Source: Streptomyces hydrogenans (GTDB taxonomy: Bacteria > Actinomycetota > Actinomycetes > Streptomycetales > Streptomycetaceae). Taken from it: a DNA stretch of 64,000 nt. Position numbers and translations under genes: made by a program. The stretch is from positions 20,729-84,728 of the forward strand of contig NZ_BNBS01000007.1 in NCBI RefSeq assembly GCF_014656075.1, written 5' to 3'. The notes under the pieces are model-generated. The model had not been told where the DNA came from. It worked only from the letters and a program-made list of their open reading frames with translations, and did not search any database. Below, piece after piece: positions 16,433-25,631 of the stretch. Within the stretch, counting starts at the first letter, position 1; each line of letters starts with the position of its first letter.

Positions 16433-17299
16433 ATGTCCGGAACGGGTGCGTACGGATGGGGTTTCACGGACGACAGAGGGGTGGAGGCGGGAGCGCCGGC
16501 GAGACCGGCGCGGGTGGTCGCCTACGTACGGGCCGGGGCCGCCCTGCTCGATCTGGGGGTGACGCCGGTGGCGGTGTACGGCTCCGGGCACGACGGGGTG
16601 GAGCCGGATCCGGCGAAGGACGGCGGGCTGGCGGCGGCGGGGGTGCCGTACCTCGGGCCGGGGCGGGCGCTGGACGAGGAGCGGCTGCGGGAGCTGCGGC
16701 CGGAGCTGGTGGTGGACGTCACGTACGACGGGAAGAGCCCGTACGCCGTGGACGAGGAGCTCGTCACGGGGCTCGGGGTGCCGCTGGTGACCCTGTCCGT
16801 CGGCAACGACCTGAGCCTGCCGGTGATCATCGGCCGCTTCGGGGAGCTGGGGGCGGCGCTCGGGGCACCGGACGGCGGGACGGGAGCGGGGGCGCCCGCG
16901 GGGGTGCCTGCCGAGGCGGAGGAGGCGGTGCGCGCGGCGGCCGCCGGCGCGGGGGCCGGGTGCGGGGTGCTGGCGCTCTCCGGGGGCGGCGCCGAGCAGG
17001 TGTACCTGGCGCGCCCCGGGGCCTGGCCGGAGCTGGCGCGCCTGGCCGAGCTGGGGGTGCGGCTGCTCGACCCGGGGCCGGGGCCCGGCGCGAACTGGCT
17101 GACGACCGGCTGGGAGGGGGCCCTTGACCTCGCCCCGGCGCTGGTCCTCTACGACAGCCGGGCCCACGCGAGCCGGCCCGAGGGCCCCGAGCGGCTGCCG
17201 GCCGGGGCGCGGCTGGTGCCGTGGAACCCCGAGATCCCGCCGAGCCCGGCCGCCTACGCCCGCTTCTTCCACGCCCTGGCCGAGGCCCTGGGCGACTGA
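16433..17299 (+). CDS. Periplasmic-binding-fold protein without signal peptide (cobalamin/siderophore type)
   Basis: The 288 residues match the class III (BtuF/FepB-like) substrate-binding fold: RVVAYVRAGAALLDLGVTPVAVYG, GPGRALDEERLRELRPELVVD, ending with AAYARFFHALAEALGD. Normally such proteins are lipoproteins feeding ABC permeases. Here there is no signal peptide or lipobox and no permease or ATPase gene nearby, so it should be cytosolic. The ATG at 16433 has GGAGGGAG upstream. It could be an orphan metal-chelate binder or enzyme-like relative. Function is unassigned. Confidence 0.7.
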   Translation: MSGTGAYGWGFTDDRGVEAGAPARPARVVAYVRAGAALLDLGVTPVAVYGSGHDGVEPDPAKDGGLAAAGVPYLGPGRALDEERLRELRPELVVDVTYDGKSPYAVDEELVTGLGVPLVTLSVGNDLSLPVIIGRFGELGAALGAPDGGTGAGAPAGVPAEAEEAVRAAAAGAGAGCGVLALSGGGAEQVYLARPGAWPELARLAELGVRLLDPGPGPGANWLTTGWEGALDLAPALVLYDSRAHASRPEGPERLPAGARLVPWNPEIPPSPAAYARFFHALAEALGD

Positions 17300-17335
17300 A
17301 CACGCGCCCCGGTCGGCGGCCGGCGATCGGCGGAT

Positions 17336-17517
17336 CCCGGCTGTCGGCCGACGGCCCCGGCCTGGCGTTCCCGGCTGTCGGCCGACGGCCCCGACACGTC
17401 GCTTCCCGGCTTCCGGCTTCCGGCTACCGGTTGTCTCGCCCGGCTCCCCGACTCCCGGTACTCGGCTTTCCGCCTCCCGACCACCGGATCCCGACCACCG
17501 CCTCCCGACCACCGGAT
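17336..17517. repeat. Repeat-rich spacer: 24-bp direct repeat and 14-bp tandem repeat
   Basis: An identical 24-mer lies at 17336-17359 and 17370-17393. Further on, a 14-bp unit starting CCCGACCACCG is repeated three times at 17476-17489, 17490-17503 and 17504-17517, with the first and third identical. Short CTTCCGG repeats lie between. No gene is seen between the binding-protein stop and the MerR stop. Confidence 0.75.
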
Positions 17518-17555
17518 CCCGGCCGTCGCAGCCCCCGCCCCTCCCGAGGGCGGTG

Positions 17556-18011
17556 TCAGACCGGGAGGTGGGAGCGGAGGGAGGTGGCGAATTCCTCGGC
17601 TCGGGCGAGTTGGAGGCGGAGGTCGGCGACGCGGGCGGCGGCGGCCTGCTCGTAGCGGCGGACTCGGGTGTGCAGCAGTTCGCGTTCGGCCGGGTCGAGT
17701 TCGCCGTCCGTGCCGGGGAGGTCGGCGGCGAGGCGGTCGACCGAGGTGAGGAGCTCGCGGGTCTCGTCGAGGCCGAAGCCGAGCGGCTGCATGCGGCGGA
17801 CCACCATCAGGCGGGCCACGTCGGCGTCCGTGTAGAGGGGGAAACCGCCCGGCGAGGCGGCCGAGGGGACGACGAGGCCGCAGTCCTCGTACTGCCGGAT
17901 GGTGCGCAGGGGGAGTTCGGTGCGGGCGGCGACCTCGGAGATCTGCATGGGTTCTCCGCCGGCGGCGCGGGCTCCGGGCATGCGGGGCGCGGACGTTCGT
18001 ACTCCGGTCAC
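17556..18011 (-). CDS. MerR-family transcriptional regulator
   Basis: Regulator with a winged helix-turn-helix (QISEVAARTELPLRTIRQYE) and the usual second helix LYTDADVARLMVVRRMQPLGF. A C-terminal coiled coil follows (LLHTRVRRYEQAAAARVADL). There are no metal-site cysteines, so it is of the small-molecule-sensing, not the metal-sensing, type. GTG 18011 has a perfect AGGAGG 8 bases upstream but would add a 21-residue low-complexity head. ATG 17948 begins exactly at the usual MerR start and has GGAG 6 bases upstream. Either or both may be used. No target gene is obvious. Confidence 0.88.
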   Translation of the reverse strand: MTGVRTSAPRMPGARAAGGEPMQISEVAARTELPLRTIRQYEDCGLVVPSAASPGGFPLYTDADVARLMVVRRMQPLGFGLDETRELLTSVDRLAADLPGTDGELDPAERELLHTRVRRYEQAAAARVADLRLQLARAEEFATSLRSHLPV

Positions 18012-18132
18012 GACAGGGTCCTCCTCGGTGCGGCGGCGGACGGCGCCTCTGTGAACCTAGCTCCGTGCATTACATCCGATTCGTCCTAATTTCATGCGCT
18101 ATGACGGTCGGAAACGCGGAGAGAGCCAGCCG

Positions 18133-18570
18133 TCAGGGCCAGACCAGGCAGTACGGCTGGTGGCCGGCCTCGTGGAGGCGGACGGAGAAGTCCTGCCACT
18201 CGTGGAGCAGCTGATAGACGTCGAAGGCGTCGCGCGGGCCGCCGCGGTCGGGGACCGTGGACCAGATGAAGGCGGCGGCGCCGACCGACTCCTCGCCGAT
18301 CGCGCGCAGCGGGTCGACCACGGTCGTGGGGAGCTTCACCACGGCGTAGTCGGGGTGCAGGACGACCAGTTCCAGCGGGGGGACCTTGTGGAGAGGCAGG
18401 CCCTGGATGCCGGTGAGGACCATCGCCGCTATCGTCTCGGGCTTGATCTTGGAGAACATGCCGCCCATGCCCAGCTCGTCTCCGCCGAGCTCCTCCGGGC
18501 GCATCGAGATCGGGACGCGGGCCGCCGTGGCGCCGTCGGGCGCGCCGAAGTACTTGTACGTCACCGCCAA
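18133..18570 (-). CDS. Conserved protein of unknown function
   Basis: About 145 residues, soluble. Clear phrases are VTYKYFGAPDG, a glycine-rich EELGGDELGMGGMFSKIKPE, VVKLPTTVVDPLRAIGEESVG and a C-terminal LHEAGHQPYCLVWP. I do not recognise the family. I chose TTG 18570, with GGGAG 7 bases upstream; GTG 18564 is the alternative. The frame continues open to 18732 but that part is basic low complexity. It is divergent from hemL across about 430 bases. Confidence 0.6.
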   Translation of the reverse strand: MAVTYKYFGAPDGATAARVPISMRPEELGGDELGMGGMFSKIKPETIAAMVLTGIQGLPLHKVPPLELVVLHPDYAVVKLPTTVVDPLRAIGEESVGAAAFIWSTVPDRGGPRDAFDVYQLLHEWQDFSVRLHEAGHQPYCLVWP

Positions 18571-18999
18571 GCTGCGGCTCCCGAGGGGTGGGTCGGTCGG
18601 GGACTGTTCCGGGGACGCGCGATTGTCCGGCGCGGTCGGGTCCTCGGCCCGCCGCCGCCGGTGCCTCCCCCGCCGGACAGGCTCAGGACCCAGGTCGTCC
18701 GTCCCCTCGCCCGGTCCGCCACCGCGATGCATATCTCCACCCGACTGCTTTTTCTCGGCAACACGACCCCGCCGCGCAACCCGATCATCGTGTCAGTGAC
18801 CTCCCCCGCGTTCCTGCGGTGAAACACCTGTCCGCAAGAAACGCCGCGGCCTCTGACACCATGGATCGCGTGAGCCAACCCCATGAGGTCCCTGCCGCCA
18901 CAGTTTCGCAGACGCGGAGGCAGGACGCCCCGGCGTGATGCACAGGGTGCCCACACCGTCCCTCCGTACCCGACGTCGTACTCGCAGGTCAGGATCACT
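18571..18999. other. Region upstream of hemL with a possible short leader ORF
   Basis: Divergent intergenic region of 429 bases. It contains a 25-codon ORF (18861-18938, starting [10 protein letters not shown]) ending 61 bases before the hemL GTG. The ORF lacks a strong ribosome site. I saw no riboswitch motif or terminator. Coding by this ORF is uncertain and I do not call it a gene. Confidence 0.35.
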
Positions 19000-20307
19000 G
19001 TGTCGTATTCATACGAAGCCCCAGTCTCACAGACGCTTTTCGACCGCGCTTCCCTTGTGACGCCCGGCGGCGTGAACTCACCGGTGCGGGCCTTCCGAGC
19101 CGTGGGCGGTACGCCCCGGTTCATGGTGTCCGGCACCGGTCCGTACCTCACGGATGCGGACGGTCGCGAGTACGTCGACCTCGTCTGCTCGTGGGGGCCG
19201 ATGATTCTCGGCCACGCCCACCCCGAGGTGACCGCCGCCGTGCAGGCCGCGGTGGCCCGCGGCACCTCCTTCGGCACGCCCGGCGAGGGCGAGGTCGCGC
19301 TCGCCGAGGAGATCGTGGCCCGCGTGGAGCCGGTCGAGCAGGTGCGCCTGGTCTCCTCCGGCACCGAGGCGACGATGTCCGCGATCCGGCTCGCCCGCGG
19401 ATTCACCGGACGCGCGAAGGTCGTCAAGTTCGCCGGCTGCTACCACGGGCACGTGGACGCGCTGCTGGCCGCCGCCGGCTCCGGCGTCGCCACCCTCGGC
19501 CTGCCCGACACGCCCGGCGTGACCGGCGCGCAGGCGGGCGACACCGTCGTGCTGCCGTACAACGACCTGGAGGCCGTGCGGGCCGCGTTCGCCGCGCACC
19601 CGGGCGAGATCGCCTGTGTGATCACCGAGGCGTCGCCGGGCAACATGGGCGTCGTGCCGCCGCTGCCGGGCTTCAACCAGGGGCTCGCGGACCTGTGCCG
19701 GGAGAACGGCGCGCTCTACATCTCCGACGAGGTCATGACCGGCTTCCGTACCAGCCGGGCCGGCTGGTACGGCGTGGACGGCGTCAAGGCCGACCTGCTG
19801 ACCTTCGGCAAGGTCATGGGCGGCGGCTTCCCGGCCGCGGCCTTCGGCGGCCGCGCCGACGTCATGGCGCACCTCGCCCCGGCCGGCCCCGTCTACCAGG
19901 CGGGCACCCTCTCCGGAAACCCGATCGCCACCGCCGCCGGGCTCGCGCAGCTGCGGCTGCTCGACGGGGCCGCGTACGAGAAGGTGAACGCGGTCTCGAA
20001 GGAGATCCAGGGCCTGGTCACCGGCGCGCTCGCCAAGGAGGGCGTGGCGCACCGGCTGCAGACGGCGTCCAACATGTTCTCGGTCTTCTTCACCGCCGAC
20101 GAGGTGCGGAACTACGACGAGGCGAAGCAGCAGGAAGCCTTCCGCTTCAACGCCTTCTTCCACTCGATGCTCGCGGACGGCGTCTACCTGCCGCCCTCGG
20201 CCTTCGAGTCGTGGTTCGTCTCGGCCGCCCACGACGAGCGCGCGATCGAGCGGATCGCCGCCGCGCTGCCCGCCGCCGCCCGCGCCGCCGCGGAGGCCAC
20301 GGCATGA
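19000..20307 (+). CDS. hemL: Glutamate-1-semialdehyde 2,1-aminomutase
   Basis: PLP enzyme that converts glutamate-1-semialdehyde to 5-aminolevulinate, the first committed tetrapyrrole precursor in the C5 pathway. The 435 residues match the family. Seen are [12 protein letters not shown] near the start, the PLP phosphate loop [25 protein letters not shown] (PLP-ring Asp) and the Schiff-base Lys271 in [12 protein letters not shown]. The GTG at 19000 is preceded only by a weak AGGA. It overlaps the phosphatase gene by 4 bp. It supplies haem for the cytochrome c genes that follow. Confidence 0.96.
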   Translation: MSYSYEAPVSQTLFDRASLVTPGGVNSPVRAFRAVGGTPRFMVSGTGPYLTDADGREYVDLVCSWGPMILGHAHPEVTAAVQAAVARGTSFGTPGEGEVALAEEIVARVEPVEQVRLVSSGTEATMSAIRLARGFTGRAKVVKFAGCYHGHVDALLAAAGSGVATLGLPDTPGVTGAQAGDTVVLPYNDLEAVRAAFAAHPGEIACVITEASPGNMGVVPPLPGFNQGLADLCRENGALYISDEVMTGFRTSRAGWYGVDGVKADLLTFGKVMGGGFPAAAFGGRADVMAHLAPAGPVYQAGTLSGNPIATAAGLAQLRLLDGAAYEKVNAVSKEIQGLVTGALAKEGVAHRLQTASNMFSVFFTADEVRNYDEAKQQEAFRFNAFFHSMLADGVYLPPSAFESWFVSAAHDERAIERIAAALPAAARAAAEATA

Positions 20308-20999
20308 GCGACGACGCGCGGAACCCGGAGGACATCACCGTCGTCCACCTGATGCGCCACGGCGAGGTGCACAACCCGGACGGCGTGCTGTACGGGCGCC
20401 GGGCCGGTTACCACCTCTCCGAGCTGGGCCGGAAGATGGCCGACCGGGTGGCCGAGTCGCTGGCCGAGCGGGACGTCACCCACGTCGTCGCCTCCCCGCT
20501 GGAGCGGGCGCAGGAGACGGCCACCCCGATCGCGAAGACGCACGGCCTGGACCTGGCCACCGACGAGCGGCTGATCGAGGCGGCGAACGTCTTCGAGGGC
20601 AAGACCTTCGGCGTCGGCGACGGGGCGCTGCGGCGTCCGGCGAACTGGAAGCACCTCACCAACCCGTTCCAGCCGTCCTGGGGCGAGCCGTACATCGAGC
20701 AGGTCGTGCGGATGATGGGCGCGCTGGACGCGGCGAAGGACGCGGCGCGCGGCCACGAGGCGGTGCTGGTCAGCCACCAGCTGCCGATCTGGATCGTGCG
20801 GTCCTTCGTGGAGCGGCGCCGGCTGTGGCACGACCCGCGGCGCCGGCAGTGCACGCTGGCCTCGCTGACCTCGTTCACGTACAAGGGCGACAAGATCGTC
20901 TCGGTCGGGTACAGCGAGCCGGCGATCGATCTGGTGCCGGTGCACCTGCGGGCCGGTGCCAAGCCGGTGAAGGGCAAGCAGAAGGCCTTCGGGGCGTAG
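20304..20999 (+). CDS. Histidine phosphatase (phosphoglycerate mutase superfamily)
   Basis: Protein of 231 residues with the catalytic phospho-histidine motif LMRHGEV near residue 18, the downstream [11 protein letters not shown] arginine motif and the second catalytic His in [10 protein letters not shown]. Substrates vary from sugar phosphates to nucleotides and cannot be assigned. The C-terminus is basic ([14 protein letters not shown]). Its ATG overlaps the hemL stop in an ATGA, so it is translationally coupled to hemL. A strong terminator follows. Confidence 0.9.
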   Translation: MSDDARNPEDITVVHLMRHGEVHNPDGVLYGRRAGYHLSELGRKMADRVAESLAERDVTHVVASPLERAQETATPIAKTHGLDLATDERLIEAANVFEGKTFGVGDGALRRPANWKHLTNPFQPSWGEPYIEQVVRMMGALDAAKDAARGHEAVLVSHQLPIWIVRSFVERRRLWHDPRRRQCTLASLTSFTYKGDKIVSVGYSEPAIDLVPVHLRAGAKPVKGKQKAFGA

Positions 21000-21004
21000 C
21001 CCCC

Positions 21005-21033
21005 GGGAGCCCGCGCCCCCCGCGCGGGCTCCC
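21005..21033 (+). terminator. Terminator after the hemL-phosphatase operon
   Basis: GGGAGCCCGCGC (21005-21016) and GCGCGGGCTCCC (21022-21033) form a perfect 12-bp stem with a five-C loop, five bases after the phosphatase stop. Confidence 0.8.
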
Positions 21034-21230
21034 GCCCCGGACCCGGGGCGGAGCGCGCTTGACGGGGCATCGTCAAAGCGACATGGTCAGGGCGGTCGGA
21101 GAGCGGTTCCTCTCCGGGCGCCCTGAAATTTTTGTGCGAGTGGCCGGAACCTCCGTGTTCCTCCCTGCATCTCACTCATTGTCGGTTTGGATGATGTTTC
21201 GGGTCATATCACAGCGCGAATGGGGATGAC

Positions 21231-22487
21231 ATGCGCGGGATCAGTCGAAGGGGCCTTCTCGGGGCGGGTGTCGGAGCGGCGGCAGCGCTCGGCATCGCCG
21301 GGTGCAGCGACAACGGCAAGGGCGAAACGGGCAGTTCCGGACCGGGCAAGGGAGGCTCGCCCTCGGGCGGCACCGAGCCCACCACCCCGGCCCCGACCAA
21401 GGACGACGTCCGCCTCATCGGCGACGGTTCCACCGCCGACACCGGCAAGCAGCCGCACCAGCCCGACACCCCGGTCCCGCTCGAACCCGGCCAGACCCCG
21501 CCGCAGTTCGTGGTCTTCTCCTGGGATGGCGCCGGCGAGGTCGGCAACGGCCTCTTCCCCCGCTTCCTCGAACTGGCCCGCAACCACGACGCGGCCATGA
21601 CCTTCTTCCTCTCCGGCATCTACCTGCTGCCCGAGTCCAAGAAGGACCTCTACCGGCCGCCGAACAACCGCGTCGGCGCCTCCGACATCGGCTACCTCAC
21701 CGACGCGCACATCAAGGACACCCTCAAGAACGTCCGGCAGGCGTGGCTCGACGGGCACGAGATCGGCACCCACTTCAACGGGCACTTCTGCGGCGGCTCC
21801 GGCTCGGTCGGCAACTGGACCCCGGCCCAGTGGCAGAGCGAGATCGACCAGGCCGTGAAGTTCGTCACCGAGTGGAAGACCAACAGCGGCTGGACCGACC
21901 TCGACCCGCTGCCCTTCGACTACACGAAGGAGCTCGTCGGCGGCCGCACCCCCTGCCTCCTCGGCCAGGACAACCTGCTGCCCACCGCCAAGCGCCTCGG
22001 CTGGCGCTACGACGCCAGCTCCCCCGGCGGCCGCCAGACCTGGCCCGTCAAGCGCAAGGGGATCTGGGACTTCCCGCTCCAGGCCGTGCCCTTCCCCGGG
22101 CACTCCTTCGAAGTGCTGTCCATGGACTACAACATGCTGGCGAACCAGTCCAAGAACAGCACCCAGGGCATGCCCTCCCGCTATCCCGGCTGGCGCAAGC
22201 AGGCCACCGACGCGCTGGTCTCCGGCTTCACGCGCGCCTACGAGTCCAACCGCGCCCCCTTCTTCGTCGGCAACCACTTCGAGCAGTGGAACGGCGGCAT
22301 CTACATGGACGCCGTCGAGGAGGCGATCAAGGCGATGGCCGGGAAGAAGGACGTCCGGCTCGTCTCGTTCCGCCAGTTCACGGACTGGATGGACGTCCAG
22401 GACCCGGCGATCCTCGCCCGCCTGCGTACCCTCGACGTGGGCCAGAAGCCGGCCGGCGGCTGGGCCGGCTATCTCAAAGCCGCTTAG
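21231..22487 (+). CDS. NodB-like (polysaccharide deacetylase) lipoprotein, probable Tat substrate
   Basis: Lipoprotein of 418 residues. The signal has a twin arginine (SRRGLLG) and lipobox GIAGC, so Tat export is likely. A low-complexity linker follows. The globular domain matches the NodB barrel: the usual TFDDG strand is FSWDGAG, and the second metal motif is GHEIGTHFNGH. The Asp-His-His metal triad is therefore kept but the catalytic-base position differs (WDG instead of DDG). It may be a deacetylase or a non-catalytic glycan-binding relative. It sits directly before the cytochrome c genes but has its own promoter region. Confidence 0.8.
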   Translation: MRGISRRGLLGAGVGAAAALGIAGCSDNGKGETGSSGPGKGGSPSGGTEPTTPAPTKDDVRLIGDGSTADTGKQPHQPDTPVPLEPGQTPPQFVVFSWDGAGEVGNGLFPRFLELARNHDAAMTFFLSGIYLLPESKKDLYRPPNNRVGASDIGYLTDAHIKDTLKNVRQAWLDGHEIGTHFNGHFCGGSGSVGNWTPAQWQSEIDQAVKFVTEWKTNSGWTDLDPLPFDYTKELVGGRTPCLLGQDNLLPTAKRLGWRYDASSPGGRQTWPVKRKGIWDFPLQAVPFPGHSFEVLSMDYNMLANQSKNSTQGMPSRYPGWRKQATDALVSGFTRAYESNRAPFFVGNHFEQWNGGIYMDAVEEAIKAMAGKKDVRLVSFRQFTDWMDVQDPAILARLRTLDVGQKPAGGWAGYLKAA

Positions 22488-22493
22488 GCGATC

Positions 22494-22530
22494 TTGACAA
22501 GGGGCGTTACGGGCACGTAGGGGGGTGCCC
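22494..22530 (+). promoter_or_regulatory. Candidate promoter and palindrome before resA
   Basis: TTGACA (22494-22499) lies 18 bases before TAGGGG (22518-22523). GGGCAC (22511-22516) and GTGCCC (22525-22530) form an inverted repeat across the -10 area. This would start the resA-ccdA-resB-ccsB operon about 35 bases before the ATG. Confidence 0.4.
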
Positions 22531-22564
22531 AAGATCCCCCAAACGCCCATGCGAAACTTTTCAC

Positions 22565-23179
22565 ATGAGCCTTAGCCGTGGCCTCCGTCCTGCCCCCCGA
22601 CGCGCCCTCGCCGCCGTCGGCGTGCTGTCCGCCGCCCTCGTGCTCTCCGCCTGCGGCGGCGACGACAACGGCACCTCCGGCGGCGGCAACACCAACTTCG
22701 TCACCAGCAAGGGCGGCATCTCCACCGTCCCCAAGGGCGAGCGCGCCGGCATCAACACGATCGCCGGCGAGACGCTGGAGGGCGAGAAGCTCGACGTCGC
22801 CGACCTCAAGGGCAAGGTCGTCGTCCTCAACGTCTGGGGTTCCTGGTGCGGCCCGTGCCGCGCCGAGGCCCCCCACTTCGTCAAGGCGGCCAACGACCTC
22901 AAGGGCCAGGACGTGGCCTTCGTCGGCCTCAACACCCGCGACGCCAACAAGCAGCAGGCGCTCGCCTTCGAGGCCGACTACAAGGTGCCCTACCCGAGCC
23001 TCTACGACCGGGACGGCAAGCTGATCCTCTTCGGCTTCCCCAAGGGCACCCTCAGCCCCAAGGGCATCCCCTCCACCGTCGTCCTCGACAAGGAGGGCAA
23101 GATCGCCGCCCGCGCGCTCATGGCCGTCGACGAGGCCAAGCTCCGCTCCATGATCGACCCGCTTCTCAAGGAGAAGTGA
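22565..23179 (+). CDS. resA: ResA/TlpA-like thioredoxin lipoprotein
   Basis: Membrane-anchored extracytoplasmic thiol-disulfide oxidoreductase that keeps apocytochrome c haem-site cysteines reduced before haem attachment. The signal peptide ends in lipobox VLSAC. The thioredoxin active site is WCGPC (residues 94-98), in the context LNVWGSWCGPCRAEAP, with the cis-proline region KGIPSTVVLDKEG. The 204 residues match the family. First gene of the System II operon; four bases separate it from the ccdA-like gene. Confidence 0.93.
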   Translation: MSLSRGLRPAPRRALAAVGVLSAALVLSACGGDDNGTSGGGNTNFVTSKGGISTVPKGERAGINTIAGETLEGEKLDVADLKGKVVVLNVWGSWCGPCRAEAPHFVKAANDLKGQDVAFVGLNTRDANKQQALAFEADYKVPYPSLYDRDGKLILFGFPKGTLSPKGIPSTVVLDKEGKIAARALMAVDEAKLRSMIDPLLKEK

Positions 23180-23183
23180 GCCG

Positions 23184-23921
23184 GTGAACGAGACCGTCAC
23201 CAGCGGAGCCCTGCTGCTCGCCGTCCCCGTCGCCCTCCTGGCCGGCCTGGTCTCCTTCTTCTCGCCCTGCGTGCTCCCGCTCGTCCCCGGCTACCTGTCG
23301 TACGTCACCGGCGTCTCCGGCACCGACCTCGCCGACAGCCGCCGCGGCCGGATGACCGCCGGCGCCCTCCTCTTCGTCGCCGGGTTCACCGCCGTCTTCG
23401 TCTCCGGCGGCGCCCTCTTCGGCTACTTCGGCGCCACGCTCCAGGAGTACAGCGGGACGCTGAGCACGATCCTCGGCGTCTTCATGATCCTCATGGGGCT
23501 CTTCTTCGCCGGGCTGATGCCGTGGTTCACCCAGCGCGAGTTCCGCTTCCACCGGAAGCCCGTCGCCGGCCTCCTCGGCGCCCCCGTCCTCGGCGCGCTC
23601 TTCGGCATCGGCTGGACCCCGTGCATCGGTCCGACCCTCGCCTCGGTCAACGCGCTCGCCCTCGAACAGGCCAGCGCCGGACGCGGGGCCATACTGGCCC
23701 TCGCGTACTGCCTCGGCCTCGGCGTCCCCTTCGTCCTCGCCGCCGTCGCGTTCCGCAAGGCCCTCGGAGCGTTCGGCTGGGTCAAGAAGCACTACGTGTG
23801 GGTCATGCGGGTCGGCGGCGGCATGATGATCGTCACCGGTGTCCTGCTCCTCACAGGCGTCTGGGACAGCATGGTCTCCACGATGCAGGGCTGGTCCAGC
23901 GGTTTCACGGTGGGAATCTGA
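23184..23921 (+). CDS. ccdA: CcdA-like thiol-disulfide electron carrier
   Basis: Integral membrane protein of 245 residues with six predicted helices. It passes electrons from cytoplasmic thioredoxin to ResA. The two redox cysteines are in SFFSPCVLPLVPGY and GWTPCIGPTLAS, both with the conserved PC context. GTG 23184 follows the resA stop by 4 bases with GGAGAAG overlapping the end of resA, so the two are coupled. Part of the cytochrome c maturation System II set. Confidence 0.95.
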   Translation: MNETVTSGALLLAVPVALLAGLVSFFSPCVLPLVPGYLSYVTGVSGTDLADSRRGRMTAGALLFVAGFTAVFVSGGALFGYFGATLQEYSGTLSTILGVFMILMGLFFAGLMPWFTQREFRFHRKPVAGLLGAPVLGALFGIGWTPCIGPTLASVNALALEQASAGRGAILALAYCLGLGVPFVLAAVAFRKALGAFGWVKKHYVWVMRVGGGMMIVTGVLLLTGVWDSMVSTMQGWSSGFTVGI

Positions 23922-23924
23922 TCC

Positions 23925-25631
23925 ATGAGCAAGACCGACACGACGGACACGACCGACGCGCCCGACGCGTCCTCCGCGCCCGGTGACGAGGCCGCGGGCG
24001 CGGACCTCTCCACCGCGCCCAAGGAGGAGACCCTCGGCGGCCCCACCCTCGGGGTCGTCGGCTGGGTCCGCTGGTTCTGGCGCCAGCTCACCTCCATGCG
24101 GGTGGCGCTGATCCTGCTCTTCCTGCTCTCGCTGGGCGCCGTCCCCGGCTCCCTCATCCCGCAGTCCAGCGCGGACGAGATGAAGGTCGCCGACTTCAAG
24201 AAGGCGCACGAGGCCCTCACCCCGCTCTACGAGAAGCTCCAGCTCTTCGACGTCTACAGCTCGGTGTGGTTCTCCGCGATCTACATCCTGCTGTTCGTCT
24301 CGCTCATCGGCTGCATCGTCCCGCGCACCTGGCAGTTCGTCGGCCAGCTCCGCGGCCTGCCGCCGGGCGCTCCCAAGCGGCTCACCCGCCTGCCCGCCTA
24401 CACGACCTGGCGCACCGAGGCCGCCCCCGAGGAGGTCCACGAGGCGGCCCTCGCCGTCCTCAAGGGCCGCCGCTTCCGGGCCCGTACGGCCGGTGACGCC
24501 GTCGCCGCCGAGAAGGGCTACCTCCGCGAGGCCGGCAACCTGCTCTTCCACCTCGCGCTGATCGTGATGCTGGTGGCCTTCGCCTGGGGCCAGCTCTTCA
24601 AGTCCGAGGGCGGCAAGCTCGTCGTCGAGGGCGACGGCTTCTCCAACACGCTCACCCAGTACGACGACTTCAAGTCCGGCTCCCAGTTCGCCGTCGACGA
24701 GCTGGAACCGTTCAACTTCACCCTGGACAGCTTCACCGGCACGTACGAGAAGAGCGGCCCGCAGCGCGGCACCCCCCGCACCTTCGAGGCCGCCGTCACG
24801 TACACCCAGGGCGACGGCGCGGACAAGAAGGCGGTCATCCGGGTCAACGAGCCGCTGAAGCTCGGCGACTCCAAGGTCTACCTGATCGCCCACGGCTACG
24901 CGCCGGTCGTCACCGTCAAGGACCGCCAGGGCAAGGTCGTCTTCAACGGCGCCGTCCCGCTGCTGCCCATCGACAACAACATCACCTCCACCGGCGCGAT
25001 CAAGGTGATGGACGGCTACCGCGACAAGAACGGCGACAAGGAACAGCTGGGCTTCAAGGCGTTCTTCGTGCCGACCTTCGCCGGAGCGGGCAAGGGCAGC
25101 ATGTTCTCGCAGTTCCCCGCGCTCGACTTCCCCGTGATGGCCCTCACCGGCTACCACGGCAGCCTGCGGGTGGACTCCGGTCTGCCGCAGAACGTGTACC
25201 AGCTCGACACCTCCAAGATGACCCAGTTCAAGGTCGACGGAGGCACCGGAGTCGCCCAGCGGATGGTGCCCGGCGAGACCATGACCCTGCCCGACGGCGC
25301 CGGCTCGATCACCTTCGAGAAGGACATCAAGGAGTGGGCGAGCTTCCAGGTCTCGCAGCAGCCGGGCAACGGCCTCGCCCTCTCCGGCGCGGTCGCCGCG
25401 ATCGCCGGACTCACCGGCTCCCTCTTCATCCAGCGGCGCCGGATCTGGGTCCGCGCCGTCCGCGGCGAGGACGGCACGACCGTCGTCGAGATGGCGGGCC
25501 TCGGCCGCAGCGAGTCCGCCAAGCTGCCCGAGGAGCTCGCCGATCTCGCGGTCGCGCTCACCGCCCAGGCGCCCCAGGCGCCGGAACCTGCCGAAGCCGA
25601 AGCAGAAGCCTCAGAAGGGGTCGAGAAGTGA
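23925..25631 (+). CDS. resB: ResB cytochrome c synthase component
   Basis: Haem-handling membrane subunit that with CcsB forms the System II cytochrome c synthetase. It has an N-terminal cytoplasmic Asp/Thr/Ala-rich tail (about 40 residues). Three early helices follow: VALILLFLLSLGAVPGSLIP, a second near SSVWFSAIYILLFVSLIGC, and FHLALIVMLVAFAWGQLF. A large extracytoplasmic domain follows, then a last helix near GLALSGAVAAIAGLTGSLFI. The 568 residues are normal for actinobacterial ResB. Its stop overlaps the ccsB start by 4 bp. Confidence 0.95.
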   Translation: MSKTDTTDTTDAPDASSAPGDEAAGADLSTAPKEETLGGPTLGVVGWVRWFWRQLTSMRVALILLFLLSLGAVPGSLIPQSSADEMKVADFKKAHEALTPLYEKLQLFDVYSSVWFSAIYILLFVSLIGCIVPRTWQFVGQLRGLPPGAPKRLTRLPAYTTWRTEAAPEEVHEAALAVLKGRRFRARTAGDAVAAEKGYLREAGNLLFHLALIVMLVAFAWGQLFKSEGGKLVVEGDGFSNTLTQYDDFKSGSQFAVDELEPFNFTLDSFTGTYEKSGPQRGTPRTFEAAVTYTQGDGADKKAVIRVNEPLKLGDSKVYLIAHGYAPVVTVKDRQGKVVFNGAVPLLPIDNNITSTGAIKVMDGYRDKNGDKEQLGFKAFFVPTFAGAGKGSMFSQFPALDFPVMALTGYHGSLRVDSGLPQNVYQLDTSKMTQFKVDGGTGVAQRMVPGETMTLPDGAGSITFEKDIKEWASFQVSQQPGNGLALSGAVAAIAGLTGSLFIQRRRIWVRAVRGEDGTTVVEMAGLGRSESAKLPEELADLAVALTAQAPQAPEPAEAEAEASEGVEK

